DNA of 36,733 bases from the NCBI GenBank assembly GCA_939792625.1, contig CALNFG010000002.1:1-36733 (forward strand). Direction: 5' to 3'. This document shows, one piece after another, positions 17,958 to 27,470 of the stretch; position 1 is the stretch's first letter, and each line of letters starts with the position of its first letter. The notes below the pieces were generated by a model. That model was not told the DNA's origin, ran no database searches, and saw only the letters and a list, made by a program, of their open reading frames with translations. Made by a program: the position numbers and the translations under genes. The stretch comes from an uncultured Prevotella sp. (GTDB lineage: Bacteria > Bacteroidota > Bacteroidia > Bacteroidales > Bacteroidaceae).

Positions 17958-19106
17958 ATGAAAACTTATCTTGTGACAGGTGCGGCCGGATTCATAGGGT
18001 CAAATTACATCAAGTATCTTCTTTACAGAAAGTATAAAGATGAAGACATTAAAGTAATCGTGCTGGATGCACTGACCTATGCCGGAAATTACGGAACGAT
18101 AAAAGACGATATAGACGGTAAAAGATGTGTATTTGTTCATGGTGACATCCGTGACAAGGCTTTGGCCGGCAAGCTGTTCGCTGAGAATGATATAGATTAT
18201 GTCGTTAATTTTGCTGCTGAAAGCCATGTTGACAGAAGCATTGAAAACCCGCAACTGTTTCTTGAGACAAACATATTGGGTACTCAGAATCTGCTTGACG
18301 CCGCGCGCCGTGCATGGGTCACGGGTAAAGATGCTTCGGGTTATCCGTCATGGAAAGCCGGCAAGCGCTTTCATCAGGTAAGTACAGACGAAGTGTACGG
18401 CTCGTTGGGCAATGACGGCTATTTTACCGAAACTACTCCGGTCTGCCCGCACAGCCCTTATAGCGCATCAAAAACGAGTGCAGACCTGATAGTTAAGGCA
18501 TATCATGATACTTACCACATGCCTGTGACAATAACCCGCTGCTCGAACAATTACGGTCCGTATCATTTTCCGGAGAAACTCATTCCTTTGATTATCAACA
18601 ACATTCTTGAGGGCAAGCAACTGCCTGTTTACGGCAAAGGTGACAATGTGAGAGACTGGCTTTACGTAGAAGACCACTGCAAGGCTATTGACCTTGTCGT
18701 GCGTGAAGGGCGTGACGGAGAGGTTTACAATGTCGGCGGACACAACGAAATGGCCAACATTGACATCGTGAAACTTACCATAAAGACCATTCACGACATG
18801 ATGGCAGAGGACAAAAGTCTTCGTAACATCTTGAAGAAACAGGTAAAAGACGCCGGCGGCGACATTGACATAAACTGGATAAACAATGATCTTATCACCT
18901 TTGTTGCCGACCGTTTGGGGCATGACCAGCGTTATGCCATTGACCCGACCAAGATTAAGAATGAACTTGGATGGTATCCGGAGACGATGTTTGCAGACGG
19001 AATTGTAAAGACAATCCGCTGGAATCTTGAACATCAGGACTGGGTAAACGAAGTAACCAGCGGCGACTATCAGAAGTATTACGAACAGATGTACGGCAAC
19101 AGATAA
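17958..19106 (+). CDS. rfbB: dTDP-glucose 4,6-dehydratase
   Basis: MKTYLVTGAAGFIGSNYIKYLL...FAAESHVDRSIENPQLFLETNILGTQNLLDAAR...VSTDEVYGSLG...YSASKTSADLIVKAYHDTYHMPVTITRCSNNYGPYHFPEKLIPLII. Confidence 0.95.
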   Translation: MKTYLVTGAAGFIGSNYIKYLLYRKYKDEDIKVIVLDALTYAGNYGTIKDDIDGKRCVFVHGDIRDKALAGKLFAENDIDYVVNFAAESHVDRSIENPQLFLETNILGTQNLLDAARRAWVTGKDASGYPSWKAGKRFHQVSTDEVYGSLGNDGYFTETTPVCPHSPYSASKTSADLIVKAYHDTYHMPVTITRCSNNYGPYHFPEKLIPLIINNILEGKQLPVYGKGDNVRDWLYVEDHCKAIDLVVREGRDGEVYNVGGHNEMANIDIVKLTIKTIHDMMAEDKSLRNILKKQVKDAGGDIDINWINNDLITFVADRLGHDQRYAIDPTKIKNELGWYPETMFADGIVKTIRWNLEHQDWVNEVTSGDYQKYYEQMYGNR

Positions 19107-19116
19107 AGTGAATAGG

Positions 19117-19154
19117 GAGCTGAGAATGAACATTGAGAATATTATTCTCAGCTC
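19117..19154 (+). terminator. Terminator-like hairpin after rfbB
   Basis: GAGCTGAGAAT (19117-19127) / ATTCTCAGCTC (19144-19154), perfect 11-bp stem. Confidence 0.55.
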
Positions 19155-19185
19155 TTGATTTCAAACTATTAACTCAAAAAAACGT

Positions 19186-19497
19186 ATGGACGCACTCTCT
19201 CAAGAACTTCAGGATTTCCTGATACGTCTCGGCAGGGAGCCCGGCTGTGTGGGCGAGAAGGTGGAACACTACATGAAACACATCATGCACCTTGTCTATG
19301 CCGATGACGAAGACATGCTTCAGCAGTATTATGGATTGTTCGGTAACGATGTGAAGCCTCTTGAAGACATAGCCCGTGAACGCCATGTGAGCAATGAGAC
19401 CATGCTGAAAATCATAGAGGCGAATCTGCGTAAGATGGCAGTTTCACCGGAATGGCAGATGGTAAAGCAGATAATCAGCAGACGGGCAGACAAATGA
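19186..19497 (+). CDS. Small protein resembling a stand-alone sigma-70 region 4 (HTH) domain
   Basis: 103 aa: DEDMLQQYYGLFGNDVKPLEDIARERHVSNETMLKIIEANLRKMAVSPEW resembles region 4.1/4.2 (YYGL..., LEEIA...V(S/T)RE.(I/V)RQI...ALRKL); no region 2. Confidence 0.6.
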   Translation: MDALSQELQDFLIRLGREPGCVGEKVEHYMKHIMHLVYADDEDMLQQYYGLFGNDVKPLEDIARERHVSNETMLKIIEANLRKMAVSPEWQMVKQIISRRADK

Positions 19498-19563
19498 CAA
19501 GCAGACAAGGAGATTTGTTTTTACCGGAATATGGCTTTTGTGCAAATCTCCTTGTCTGCTTGT
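19497..19563. repeat. 21-bp perfect inverted repeat (TTGTCTGCTTGT family)
   Basis: ACAAGCAGACAAGGAGATTTG (19497-19517) / CAAATCTCCTTGTCTGCTTGT (19543-19563), starting immediately at the stop codon of the preceding gene. Confidence 0.85.
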
Positions 19564-19598
19564 TGCTTGTCTGCTCGTAAACTATAAAATAAGAATCA

Positions 19599-20759
19599 AT
19601 GAAAAAGATATTATTGTTAGGCTCTGGAGAACTGGGCAAGGAGTTTGTTATTGCGGCCAAACGTGCAGGACAGTATGTCGTTGCTTGTGACCGTTATGCC
19701 AACGCTCCGGCCATGCAGGTGGCCGATGAGAGCGAAGTTTTCAACATGCTTGACGGCGATGCACTTGACAGAGTGGTGGAAAAACACCGTCCGGACATAA
19801 TCGTTCCGGAGATAGAAGCTATCCGCACAGAGCGTCTTTTCGATTTTGAGAAGCAAGGCATGCAGGTGGCTCCGAGTGCAAGAGCCGTGAACTTCACGAT
19901 GAATCGTAAGGCCATACGTGACCTTGCGGCCGGAGAACTGGGACTGAGAACGGCCAAATATTTTTATGCCAAGACGTTGGACGAACTTAAAGAACATTCA
20001 AAGGAGATTGGTTTTCCGTGCGTCATAAAGCCTCTAATGTCGTCATCAGGTCACGGACAGAGTGTTGTTGAGAAGGCAGACGAACTTGAAGCAGCGTTCA
20101 ATTCGGCCATGGAAGGCAGCCGTGGTGATGTGAAAGAGATAATCATAGAAGAGTTTATTCACTTTGACAGCGAGTTTACCTTGCTCACGGTGACGCAAAA
20201 AAACGGTCCGACACTGTTCTGCCCGCCGATAGGACATGTGCAGAAAGGCGGCGATTACCGTGAGAGCTGGCAGCCGTTTGCCATAAGCGATGCTGACCTG
20301 AAAGAGGCCTGCCACATGGCCGATGCTGTAACGAAAGCCTTGACTGGTGCCGGTATATGGGGAGTGGAGTTTTTCCTGAGCCGGGACAAAGGTGTGATTT
20401 TTTCCGAACTTTCGCCTCGTCCGCATGACACGGGCATGGTGACTCTCGGCCATACGCTCAATCTCAATGAGTTTGAACTGCACTTCCGTGCCGTCATGGG
20501 CTTGCCGATTCCGGCCATTCATCTTGAGCATGCCGGAGCAAGTGCAGTGGTGCTGGCAAAAGAAGAAGCCGGCCATGAGCCTCAGTATGACATGACGGAT
20601 GTGCTGACCGAGGATTATACGCGCCTTAGAATTTTCGGAAAACAGCAGCAACACGTCGGGCGGCGCATGGGTGTAGTGCTGTGTTATGGAGATGTTGATG
20701 CCGACACAGCGGCATTGAGAGACAAGGCAAAGCGACTTGCGGCCACTGTAATCAGATAA
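19599..20759 (+). CDS. purT: Formate-dependent phosphoribosylglycinamide formyltransferase (ATP-grasp)
   Basis: [56 protein letters not shown]...[17 protein letters not shown]...[17 protein letters not shown]...[17 protein letters not shown]. Confidence 0.95.
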   Translation: MKKILLLGSGELGKEFVIAAKRAGQYVVACDRYANAPAMQVADESEVFNMLDGDALDRVVEKHRPDIIVPEIEAIRTERLFDFEKQGMQVAPSARAVNFTMNRKAIRDLAAGELGLRTAKYFYAKTLDELKEHSKEIGFPCVIKPLMSSSGHGQSVVEKADELEAAFNSAMEGSRGDVKEIIIEEFIHFDSEFTLLTVTQKNGPTLFCPPIGHVQKGGDYRESWQPFAISDADLKEACHMADAVTKALTGAGIWGVEFFLSRDKGVIFSELSPRPHDTGMVTLGHTLNLNEFELHFRAVMGLPIPAIHLEHAGASAVVLAKEEAGHEPQYDMTDVLTEDYTRLRIFGKQQQHVGRRMGVVLCYGDVDADTAALRDKAKRLAATVIR

Positions 20760-20774
20760 ATATAGGCTGCTGAA

Positions 20775-21851
20775 ATGATAGAGACGTTACACTCTTTCCG
20801 CTTTTTGTTCGTTGTGCTTGTGTTCTTTTCACATTTTGTGTGGGAGGGCCATGTTCCGTTTGATTACGGCGGAGAGTGTGGCGTTTCTTTCTTTTTTATC
20901 TTGAGCGGCTTTGTGTTGTCGGTTGGCTACGGCGGCAGGCTGCGCGGCGGTGTATTCTCTGAAAAGACGTTCCTGTTGAAGCAGTTATGCAAGTTTTATC
21001 CGCTCCACATTGTCATGACATTGTTTTTCATGATGCTCGATATGCGTACTGATGCCGGTGTTGATTGGGTAAAGCTGCTGTTGAATCTTTTTCTGTTGCA
21101 GAGCTGGCTGCCTGACAACGATTATAATTTTGCGTTCAACGGTGTTTCATGGTTTCTGTCTGACATGCTGCTGTTTTATTTGCTGTTTCCGGTGCTGTTC
21201 AGGAAGATAGACAGCATGCCGTCCCGTCAGTTGTGGGGCGTCACATTTGTGGGTATTGCCGCTTATTTTGTTCTGGTGTTGCTGGTACCGCAAAGTGCGG
21301 TCAATACCGTATTATATGTGTTCCCGCCGGTCAGATGTCTTGATTTCATTCTCGGAATACTTGTTTACAGGGTTTATGCCGGTTGTCGTGAATTACCGTT
21401 TCTTTACAGTTCCGTATGCAAAAGGCGTTTCATATTTGTGACTGTTTTTGAGTTAGCGGTCGTACTGTTGCTTGTCTCTTCATATCTTGTGTATGGCAGT
21501 CTGCCGTCACGGATACGTTGTGTGGGCCTGTTCTGGTTTGTCTTGCCGTTGCTGATTCTGTTTTTTGCCATTGTCGACAAGTGCGGAGGTACTTTCACAC
21601 GTTTGCTTCACAGTCGTGTGCTGCTGTGGCTAGGCGGTGTAAGTTTTGAAGTCTTTTTATTGCATCTTGCGGTTATCCGGCTGTTCACCGGAGCAGCGAT
21701 CCGTATAGGTCTTACTTCTTTGTCTTTATATGAATATATCGCGGCATCGTTGTTGTGCCTGGGTGTTACGGTAGGTCTGGCTGTGCCTGTGAAAAAATAT
21801 TTTGTGGATAATTTATACTCAGTTTTGATAAAAGCCGTTATAAAGGTATGA
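20775..21851 (+). CDS. Acyltransferase family 3 (OafA/YrhL-like) membrane protein
   Basis: SFRFLFVVLVFFSHFVWEGHVPFDYGGECGVSFFFILSGFVLSVGY, multiple TM segments. Confidence 0.85.
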   Translation: MIETLHSFRFLFVVLVFFSHFVWEGHVPFDYGGECGVSFFFILSGFVLSVGYGGRLRGGVFSEKTFLLKQLCKFYPLHIVMTLFFMMLDMRTDAGVDWVKLLLNLFLLQSWLPDNDYNFAFNGVSWFLSDMLLFYLLFPVLFRKIDSMPSRQLWGVTFVGIAAYFVLVLLVPQSAVNTVLYVFPPVRCLDFILGILVYRVYAGCRELPFLYSSVCKRRFIFVTVFELAVVLLLVSSYLVYGSLPSRIRCVGLFWFVLPLLILFFAIVDKCGGTFTRLLHSRVLLWLGGVSFEVFLLHLAVIRLFTGAAIRIGLTSLSLYEYIAASLLCLGVTVGLAVPVKKYFVDNLYSVLIKAVIKV

Positions 21852-22261
21852 GCAAAATGATAGATTTACCTAAGATTTTTGATGTGCGCGGCAATCTTAC
21901 TGTTGCCGAGGAGCATGTCAACGTGCCTTTTGGCATCAGGCGGGTGTATTGGGTGTACGACGTGCCGGGCGGAGAGAGCCGTGGCGGGCATGCACATAAG
22001 AAGTGTAAGGAGTTTATCATAGCCGTCAGCGGCAGTTTCACGGTGACGCTCGACAATGGAAGCGACAGACATACGTACATGTTGAATCATCCCTATCAGG
22101 GACTGTTCGTCGATACCGACACGTGGCGTACGCTTGACGACTTTTCGTCGGGCGCGGTGTGTCTTGTCCTTGCATCAGAGCTTTACGAGGAAGAGGACTA
22201 TATCCGCGAATATGACGAATATCTGAAGTACATTTCCAATAAGAATCTTGGGAAGTTATGA
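21848..22261 (+). CDS. WxcM-like cupin, putative dTDP-4-keto-6-deoxyglucose 3,4-ketoisomerase (FdtA/QdtA type)
   Basis: IFDVRGNLTVAEEHVNVPFGIRRVYWVYDVPGGESRGGHAHKKCKEFIIAVSGSFTVTLDNG; ATGA overlap with preceding gene. Confidence 0.88.
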   Translation: MSKMIDLPKIFDVRGNLTVAEEHVNVPFGIRRVYWVYDVPGGESRGGHAHKKCKEFIIAVSGSFTVTLDNGSDRHTYMLNHPYQGLFVDTDTWRTLDDFSSGAVCLVLASELYEEEDYIREYDEYLKYISNKNLGKL

Positions 22262-22316
22262 CCATGACTCTATGTGGTTTGACATCCCGTAACCTGACGA
22301 GTGCAGCGAGTGATAT

Positions 22317-23240
22317 ATGAATATTCTTGAAGTTTCGGCTGCCGAGTATAAAGAAATGTTCGGCCGGCAGTCTCATGTTTTCAATTTTGTGGAGTTTTCA
22401 GAATTGAACAAAGGCAAGGTCGCGTCTCTTCATTATCTTGCCTTTGCTGATACGAAAGTAAGATTCGGGTTGACGCTTGGCGAACGTGCAGACGGTCTGT
22501 ACAGCCCGTTTTCGGCACCTTTTGGCGGTTTTGTCGAGTGTGCGCATCAGCGTCTTGGCTTTATTGACGAGGCCGTGTCAGCACTTTCCGGTTACGGACG
22601 TGCGCATGGCAAACCGGTGTATGTCACGCTGCCCCCGCTCGTGTATGACTGTTCACAGTTGTCAAAGTGGGTGAACGTGTTCATGCGCAGGGCCGTGCTT
22701 CGTCATGTCGACCTGAATTATCATTTCGATTTGTCGCTGTTTCCGCATTATGAAGAGATAATAGAGCGTAATGCACGTAAGAATCTGCATCGCGCCAGAC
22801 ATGAAGATCTCGTCACGTTGCATCTCGACACGTCGTCAGACCGTGACGTGGAGCGTGCTTACAGTGTGATAAAGGCTAATCGTGAGCAGCACGGTTATCC
22901 GCTGAGGATGTCGCTCGAGGCAGTTAAAGAGACTGTGAAGATTGTCGATGCCGATTTTTTTGTGATGACCCACGGCGGTAAAGACGTGGCAGCGGCTCAG
23001 GTTTTTGTCGTGGCCGATGGCGTGGCTCAGGTGATATATTGGGGTGACTTGAAAGAATATTCAGCTCTGCGTACGATGAACGGCTTTGCCTGTGACATTT
23101 TTTCTTATTATCACAGCCGCGGATTTAAAACGCTCGATATTGGTCCTTCGACCGAAAACGGACAGCCAAGCTACGGTCTGTGTGACTTTAAAGAAGGGAT
23201 TGGTTGCGGAATAACTCCGAAGTTCGCATTTGAGTTATAA
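22317..23240 (+). CDS. GNAT/FemAB-like acyltransferase
   Basis: RNARKNLHRARHEDLVTLHLD...AYSVIKANREQHGYPLRMSLEAVKETV...GGKDVAAAQVFVVADGVAQVIYWGDL...MNGFACDIFSYYHSRGFKTLDIGPSTENGQPSYGLCDFKEGIG. Confidence 0.75.
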   Translation: MNILEVSAAEYKEMFGRQSHVFNFVEFSELNKGKVASLHYLAFADTKVRFGLTLGERADGLYSPFSAPFGGFVECAHQRLGFIDEAVSALSGYGRAHGKPVYVTLPPLVYDCSQLSKWVNVFMRRAVLRHVDLNYHFDLSLFPHYEEIIERNARKNLHRARHEDLVTLHLDTSSDRDVERAYSVIKANREQHGYPLRMSLEAVKETVKIVDADFFVMTHGGKDVAAAQVFVVADGVAQVIYWGDLKEYSALRTMNGFACDIFSYYHSRGFKTLDIGPSTENGQPSYGLCDFKEGIGCGITPKFAFEL

Positions 23241-23298
23241 ACCGTTGCGGCTTCGGCAATGAGGCAGTTTGTTCTTATTTTTCCATTTTTATGACATC

Positions 23299-24414
23299 AT
23301 GATGACATCTGAAGTGATAAAATATCTTGAACTTTCTAAGGTTACGGCTATGCACGCTGACGAAATAAATGCTGCCGTAAGGCGGGTGGTTGACAGCGGC
23401 TGGTATCTGCAGGGTGAGGAAAACAGATTATTTGAGACTGAGTATGCCGCATACACCGGCACGCGTCACTGCGTGGGTTGCGGCAACGGACTCGACTCGC
23501 TCACGCTAATTTTCCGTGCATACATCGAGATGGGCGTGATGAGTCCGGGCGATGAGGTAATAGTTCCGGCAAATACATACATAGCGAGCATACTGGCCAT
23601 AACGGAGAATGGTCTGCGTCCCGTTCTGGTGGAGCCGCGTCCGGACACGCTGCAGATAGACGACAGCAGGATAGAGCAGGCCGTCACGCAGCATACGCGT
23701 GCCGTTATGATAGTACATCTTTACGGTCGCTGTGCGTACACCCTACGGATAGGCGATATTTGCCGGCGCCATGGCCTGAAGCTGGTAGAGGACAACGCTC
23801 AGGCACACGGCTGTACTTTCGGCGACAGACGCACAGGCTCGTTGGGCAGCGCGGCGGGTCACAGCTTTTATCCGGGCAAGAATCTCGGTGCGCTCGGCGA
23901 TGCCGGCGCCGTGACCACTGATGACGAGCGTCTGGCCGACACGGTGAGGGCACTGGGCAATTACGGCTCTGAGCGTAAGTATGTGTTCGGCATGCGCGGC
24001 CGCAACAGCCGGCTTGACGAACTTCAGGCTGCCGTGCTTCGAGTCAAACTGAGATATCTCGATGCCGATAATGCCGTGCGCCGCCGCATAGCCGCTTTCT
24101 ACATAGCCAACATCGCAAATCCTGTTCTGCATCTGCCTTCGGCCGATTATTGCCGCAACAGTGTGCATCATATCTTTCCCGTGATGTGTGCCCGCCGTGA
24201 CGAACTGCAACGTTATCTTGCCGACCGTGGTGTTCAGACCATGATACATTATCCTATACCGCCGCACCGTCAGCGCTGTTACAGTGAGTGGGGCGGCCTG
24301 AGTCTGCCCGTCACAGAGAAGATTCACCGTGAAGAACTAAGCATACCGTTAAACCAGACCATGACACGTGATGAGGTGGAACGTGTGGCCGAACTTCTTA
24401 ATGCTTTTGAGTGA
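23299..24414 (+). CDS. DegT/DnrJ/EryC1/StrS aminotransferase, putative dTDP-3-amino sugar aminotransferase (FdtB/QdtB type)
   Basis: [18 protein letters not shown]...[22 protein letters not shown]...[12 protein letters not shown]...[21 protein letters not shown] (PLP Lys); ATG at 23299 or 23302. Confidence 0.88.
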   Translation: MMTSEVIKYLELSKVTAMHADEINAAVRRVVDSGWYLQGEENRLFETEYAAYTGTRHCVGCGNGLDSLTLIFRAYIEMGVMSPGDEVIVPANTYIASILAITENGLRPVLVEPRPDTLQIDDSRIEQAVTQHTRAVMIVHLYGRCAYTLRIGDICRRHGLKLVEDNAQAHGCTFGDRRTGSLGSAAGHSFYPGKNLGALGDAGAVTTDDERLADTVRALGNYGSERKYVFGMRGRNSRLDELQAAVLRVKLRYLDADNAVRRRIAAFYIANIANPVLHLPSADYCRNSVHHIFPVMCARRDELQRYLADRGVQTMIHYPIPPHRQRCYSEWGGLSLPVTEKIHREELSIPLNQTMTRDEVERVAELLNAFE

Positions 24415-24419
24415 GAATA

Positions 24420-24504
24420 CCCAAAGGTTACCTTTGGCTTCGTAAAAGGTAACCTTTGGGCCGGTAAAAGGTAACCTTTGGCTTTGTAAAAGGTTACCTT
24501 TTGG
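24420..24504. repeat. 22-bp-period palindromic array B (4 units)
   Basis: Units at 24422, 24444, 24466 and 24488 (exact 22-bp steps), cores GTTAC, GTAAC, GTAAC, GTTAC between AAAAG and CTTTK; 16-bp perfect stem 24420-24435/24445-24460. Confidence 0.9.
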
Positions 24505-24643
24505 AATAAGAAATGTTTTGTATCTTGGCTTGATTGCTCATGTCTCCGTATTTACCTGATAATCAAATGATTATCAAGAGTAATAAAGCGGGGCGATAAT
24601 GTTTGTGTGGTGATGCCTCATAAGGTCTGTACGGAAAGTACAG

Positions 24644-25315
24644 TTATTTGCATTTTGCATACCATTCGAGCAGTGTGCCGCGCGGTATTCCTTTGCGTAC
24701 GGCATCGTCAAGTGTTGTTTTGGCCTCTTGTTTTCTTCCCATTATCAGCAGCAGTTCCACTTTCGACACGATGATGTCTTTATTGCCGGGGTCTCTTTTC
24801 AGTGCTTCATCCATGTCGTATAGTGCCGGCTCATACTGTTTCATTTCTTTCTCTATCTCGGCTCTTGCCGCATAAGTCATGCTGCTGTCCGGATACATTT
24901 CTATCAATGTGCCGGCTTCATCGAGGGCTTCGGCGTAGCGGTTGAGCTTGGTGTAGGTATAAGCCAGGCCGAGGCGGGCTTCCATGTTGCGTGGTGCCAT
25001 GCTCAGCAGGCTTTTATAATCGTTCTTTGCCTGTTCGTAGCGGCGCAGATTGTTATTGGCGTAAGCGCGGTAGTATAGTGCCGGCATACTGTTCTTGTTC
25101 TTCTCAAGTATGGCGTTGCATGTCGATATGGCGTCTTCCCATTCAAGCAGTTGCAGGCTTACGGCAGCCTTGTTGAGCTGCAGTTCGAGCGAATCTGGAT
25201 AAATGGATAATTGCCTGTTTATGACGGCAAGCGAGTCATTCCATTCTTTCATGCTTTGTGCGTTTGCTGTCGCAGCATACAGAAATGCTGACATGAACAG
25301 TATTTTTCTAATCAT
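24644..25315 (-). CDS. Secreted tetratricopeptide-repeat protein
   Basis: Signal peptide MIRKILFMSAFLYAATANAQ; TPR-like pattern (PALYYRAYANNNLRRYEQAKNDYKSLLSMAPRNMEARLGLAYTYTKLNRYAEALDEAGTLIEMYPDS). Confidence 0.85.
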   Translation of the reverse strand: MIRKILFMSAFLYAATANAQSMKEWNDSLAVINRQLSIYPDSLELQLNKAAVSLQLLEWEDAISTCNAILEKNKNSMPALYYRAYANNNLRRYEQAKNDYKSLLSMAPRNMEARLGLAYTYTKLNRYAEALDEAGTLIEMYPDSSMTYAARAEIEKEMKQYEPALYDMDEALKRDPGNKDIIVSKVELLLIMGRKQEAKTTLDDAVRKGIPRGTLLEWYAKCK

Positions 25316-25399
25316 TATGCTTTGTTTTTATGGATAGTCGGGAGGCATACAAAGGTCGTGTGAAATATGCCTGTCTGTTTGTCTGCTTGTTAAAAAAGG

Positions 25400-25465
25400 C
25401 GAGTCACAAGCTGACGGCTGTGAAGATATGTGTATATCCTTCTGGCTCCGTCTGCTTGTGACTCG
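25400..25465 (-). terminator. Inverted repeat downstream of DUF349 gene (TTGTCTGCTTGT family)
   Basis: CGAGTCACAAGCTGACGG (25400-25417) vs CCGTCTGCTTGTGACTCG (25448-25465), 17/18 complementary; minus strand continues CCTTTTTTAAC. Confidence 0.65.
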
Positions 25466-25505
25466 TTGCTTATGTTTTTATTTGTAATTCTTGCGTGTCT
25501 GAAAA

Positions 25506-27377
25506 TCAGTTTTCGGCATCAATGGCTTTGATTTTCTCGCGTACAAGATTCATGTCGTCTTTCAGCTTCTGCACCTTGCGGTTCATCTCGTCTATAAGAG
25601 AATTGCCTTTCTTGCTGGATGCGCTGAGGAAGCCTATGTTGTTTTCGTACGTCTGCACTTCCTGTCTCAGAGCCTCGTAGCGGCGCATTAGCCGGGCACG
25701 CTCATTGTCGAGCGCGTCTACGCCTTTTTCTGCCACATTCTTCAGATTGTTTCTGAACTTGTCAAGACGGCGGCGTGCGGTGGAGATGTTAAGGTCTTTG
25801 TAAAGTTTGTCAAGTATGTCGTGATACTCTTTATACACCTTGTCTTTCTCCTTGAACGGCACATGGCCGATAGCATTGTATTGGTCTATCAGTTCGCGTA
25901 CCTTTTCCTGAATGTTGTCTTCGGCATTTTCAGCCAGAGTTTTCAGCTGTTCTATTATGTCGCGTTTCTTTTCGAGGTTTTCGCGTTCTTCGCTGCGTGT
26001 ACCGGCATTTGCGCTGTTGCGTGCGTCGAAGAAGTGGTTGCAGGCGGTAAGGAAGTCATTCCACAGTTTGTCTCCCAGTTTCTTCGGCACCATGCCTATC
26101 GTTTTCCATTCCTTCTGCAGGGCTATCAGCTTGTCGCTTGTTGCCTTCCAGTCTGTGCTGTCCTGAAGTGCCTGAGCCTGCTCCACAAGTGCTTTTTTCT
26201 TCTCGGCATTGTCTGCAAACTGCTGTTTCATGCTCTTGAAGTATTCGGCTTTCTTGCCGAAGAAGTCATCGCAGGCTGCACGGAAGCGCTCGAATATCTT
26301 GACGTTCATCTTTTGCGGAGCAAAACCTATCGTCTTCCATTCTGTCTGTATGGCGATTATTTCTTTTGTTTTCTTATCCCATTCAGATGCGTTCTTTATT
26401 TCAGCTTTTGCGATTTCCTCCACCTTTTCGCACAATGCGGTCTTTTTGACAAGATTGTCTTCTTCTTTTGCACGCAGTTCTTCGAAGTGCTGCTGGTGAC
26501 GTTTGTTTATCACGGTGGAAGCAGCCTTGAAGCGTGCCCATATCTCTTCACGCAGTTCTTTGTTTACGGGGCCGGTCTCGCGATACTCCTGATGCAGCTT
26601 CTGCAACTGGTGGAAAGCGCTTATGACGTCGTTTTCTTCAGCCAGTTTCTCGGCTGCTTCGCAGAGCCGTGTTTTGATTTCAAGATTCTTCTTGAAGTCG
26701 TATTCGCGTGCTTCGCTGTTCAGCTTCAGTAAATCATAATACTGTTCTACGTAAAGCTGGTAGTTACGCCACAGTTCGTTGGCCTTCTCCGCGGGCACAA
26801 GTTTTATCTCTTTCCACTCCTGCTGAAGTTTTTTGAATTCTTGGTAAGACTTGTTTGCCTCTTCGGGAGAGGTTATCATGGCCTTGATTCTTTCTATGAT
26901 ATCGAGTTTCTTTTTGAGATTCTCTTGTTTTTCCTGCTCTTGTTCGAGGAATATTTTTGCGCGTTTTTCTCTTATGACGCTCATCTCGGCCTTGAATTCT
27001 TCTTCGTCTTCATCGGGAGTAACCTTGTAATTTGCCGGGTCGCCTCCGTTTTCGACGTATGCTTTCATGTCGGCCTCCCTTTCGGCAAAGTGTAGTTTGT
27101 AGAAGGCTGTTTTGAGGTTTTCCACCTCTTCTTTTTTCGGCGTGTCATCGCTGTGTGCGATTTCCTTCATCCTTTCTATTACCTCCTTTTTGCTCTTGTA
27201 CACTTTTCTTTGTTCTTGCGAGCCTGTGGGGGCAGAAGTGTTTTCTGCTGTAGCTTCTGATACTGTTGCGTCTTCCGCTCCGCTGTCAGCCGTTGTTACA
27301 TCGTTGTCAGCGGGTGCTGCGTTCAGCATTTCTTCTGTCTTCTCTTGACCGAGAGTGTTTTCTTGAGGGTCCATCAT
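25506..27377 (-). CDS. DUF349 repeat protein
   Basis: Repeated WK.I...P....LW..F..ACD.FF motifs (LQQEWKEIKLVPAEKANELWRNYQ; IQTEWKTIGFAPQKMNVKIFERFRAACDDFF; LQKEWKTIGMVPKKLGDKLWNDFLTACNHFF); ATG at 27377. Confidence 0.9.
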   Translation of the reverse strand: MMDPQENTLGQEKTEEMLNAAPADNDVTTADSGAEDATVSEATAENTSAPTGSQEQRKVYKSKKEVIERMKEIAHSDDTPKKEEVENLKTAFYKLHFAEREADMKAYVENGGDPANYKVTPDEDEEEFKAEMSVIREKRAKIFLEQEQEKQENLKKKLDIIERIKAMITSPEEANKSYQEFKKLQQEWKEIKLVPAEKANELWRNYQLYVEQYYDLLKLNSEAREYDFKKNLEIKTRLCEAAEKLAEENDVISAFHQLQKLHQEYRETGPVNKELREEIWARFKAASTVINKRHQQHFEELRAKEEDNLVKKTALCEKVEEIAKAEIKNASEWDKKTKEIIAIQTEWKTIGFAPQKMNVKIFERFRAACDDFFGKKAEYFKSMKQQFADNAEKKKALVEQAQALQDSTDWKATSDKLIALQKEWKTIGMVPKKLGDKLWNDFLTACNHFFDARNSANAGTRSEERENLEKKRDIIEQLKTLAENAEDNIQEKVRELIDQYNAIGHVPFKEKDKVYKEYHDILDKLYKDLNISTARRRLDKFRNNLKNVAEKGVDALDNERARLMRRYEALRQEVQTYENNIGFLSASSKKGNSLIDEMNRKVQKLKDDMNLVREKIKAIDAEN

Positions 27378-27470
27378 ATAACTATTTTTAGTTGGCAAGT
27401 CTTCGGTTTAGCAGGGCGAGTTGATGGTCTTGTCGGCTTTTGTGTGCCAGTGCCTGCCGACCGGGAAGCC

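Noticed and set aside
25821-26732. 303-aa + strand ORF opposite the DUF349 gene
   Set aside because: Antisense to a repeat-rich coding sequence; phenylalanine/cysteine-rich translation typical of reverse-strand artefacts
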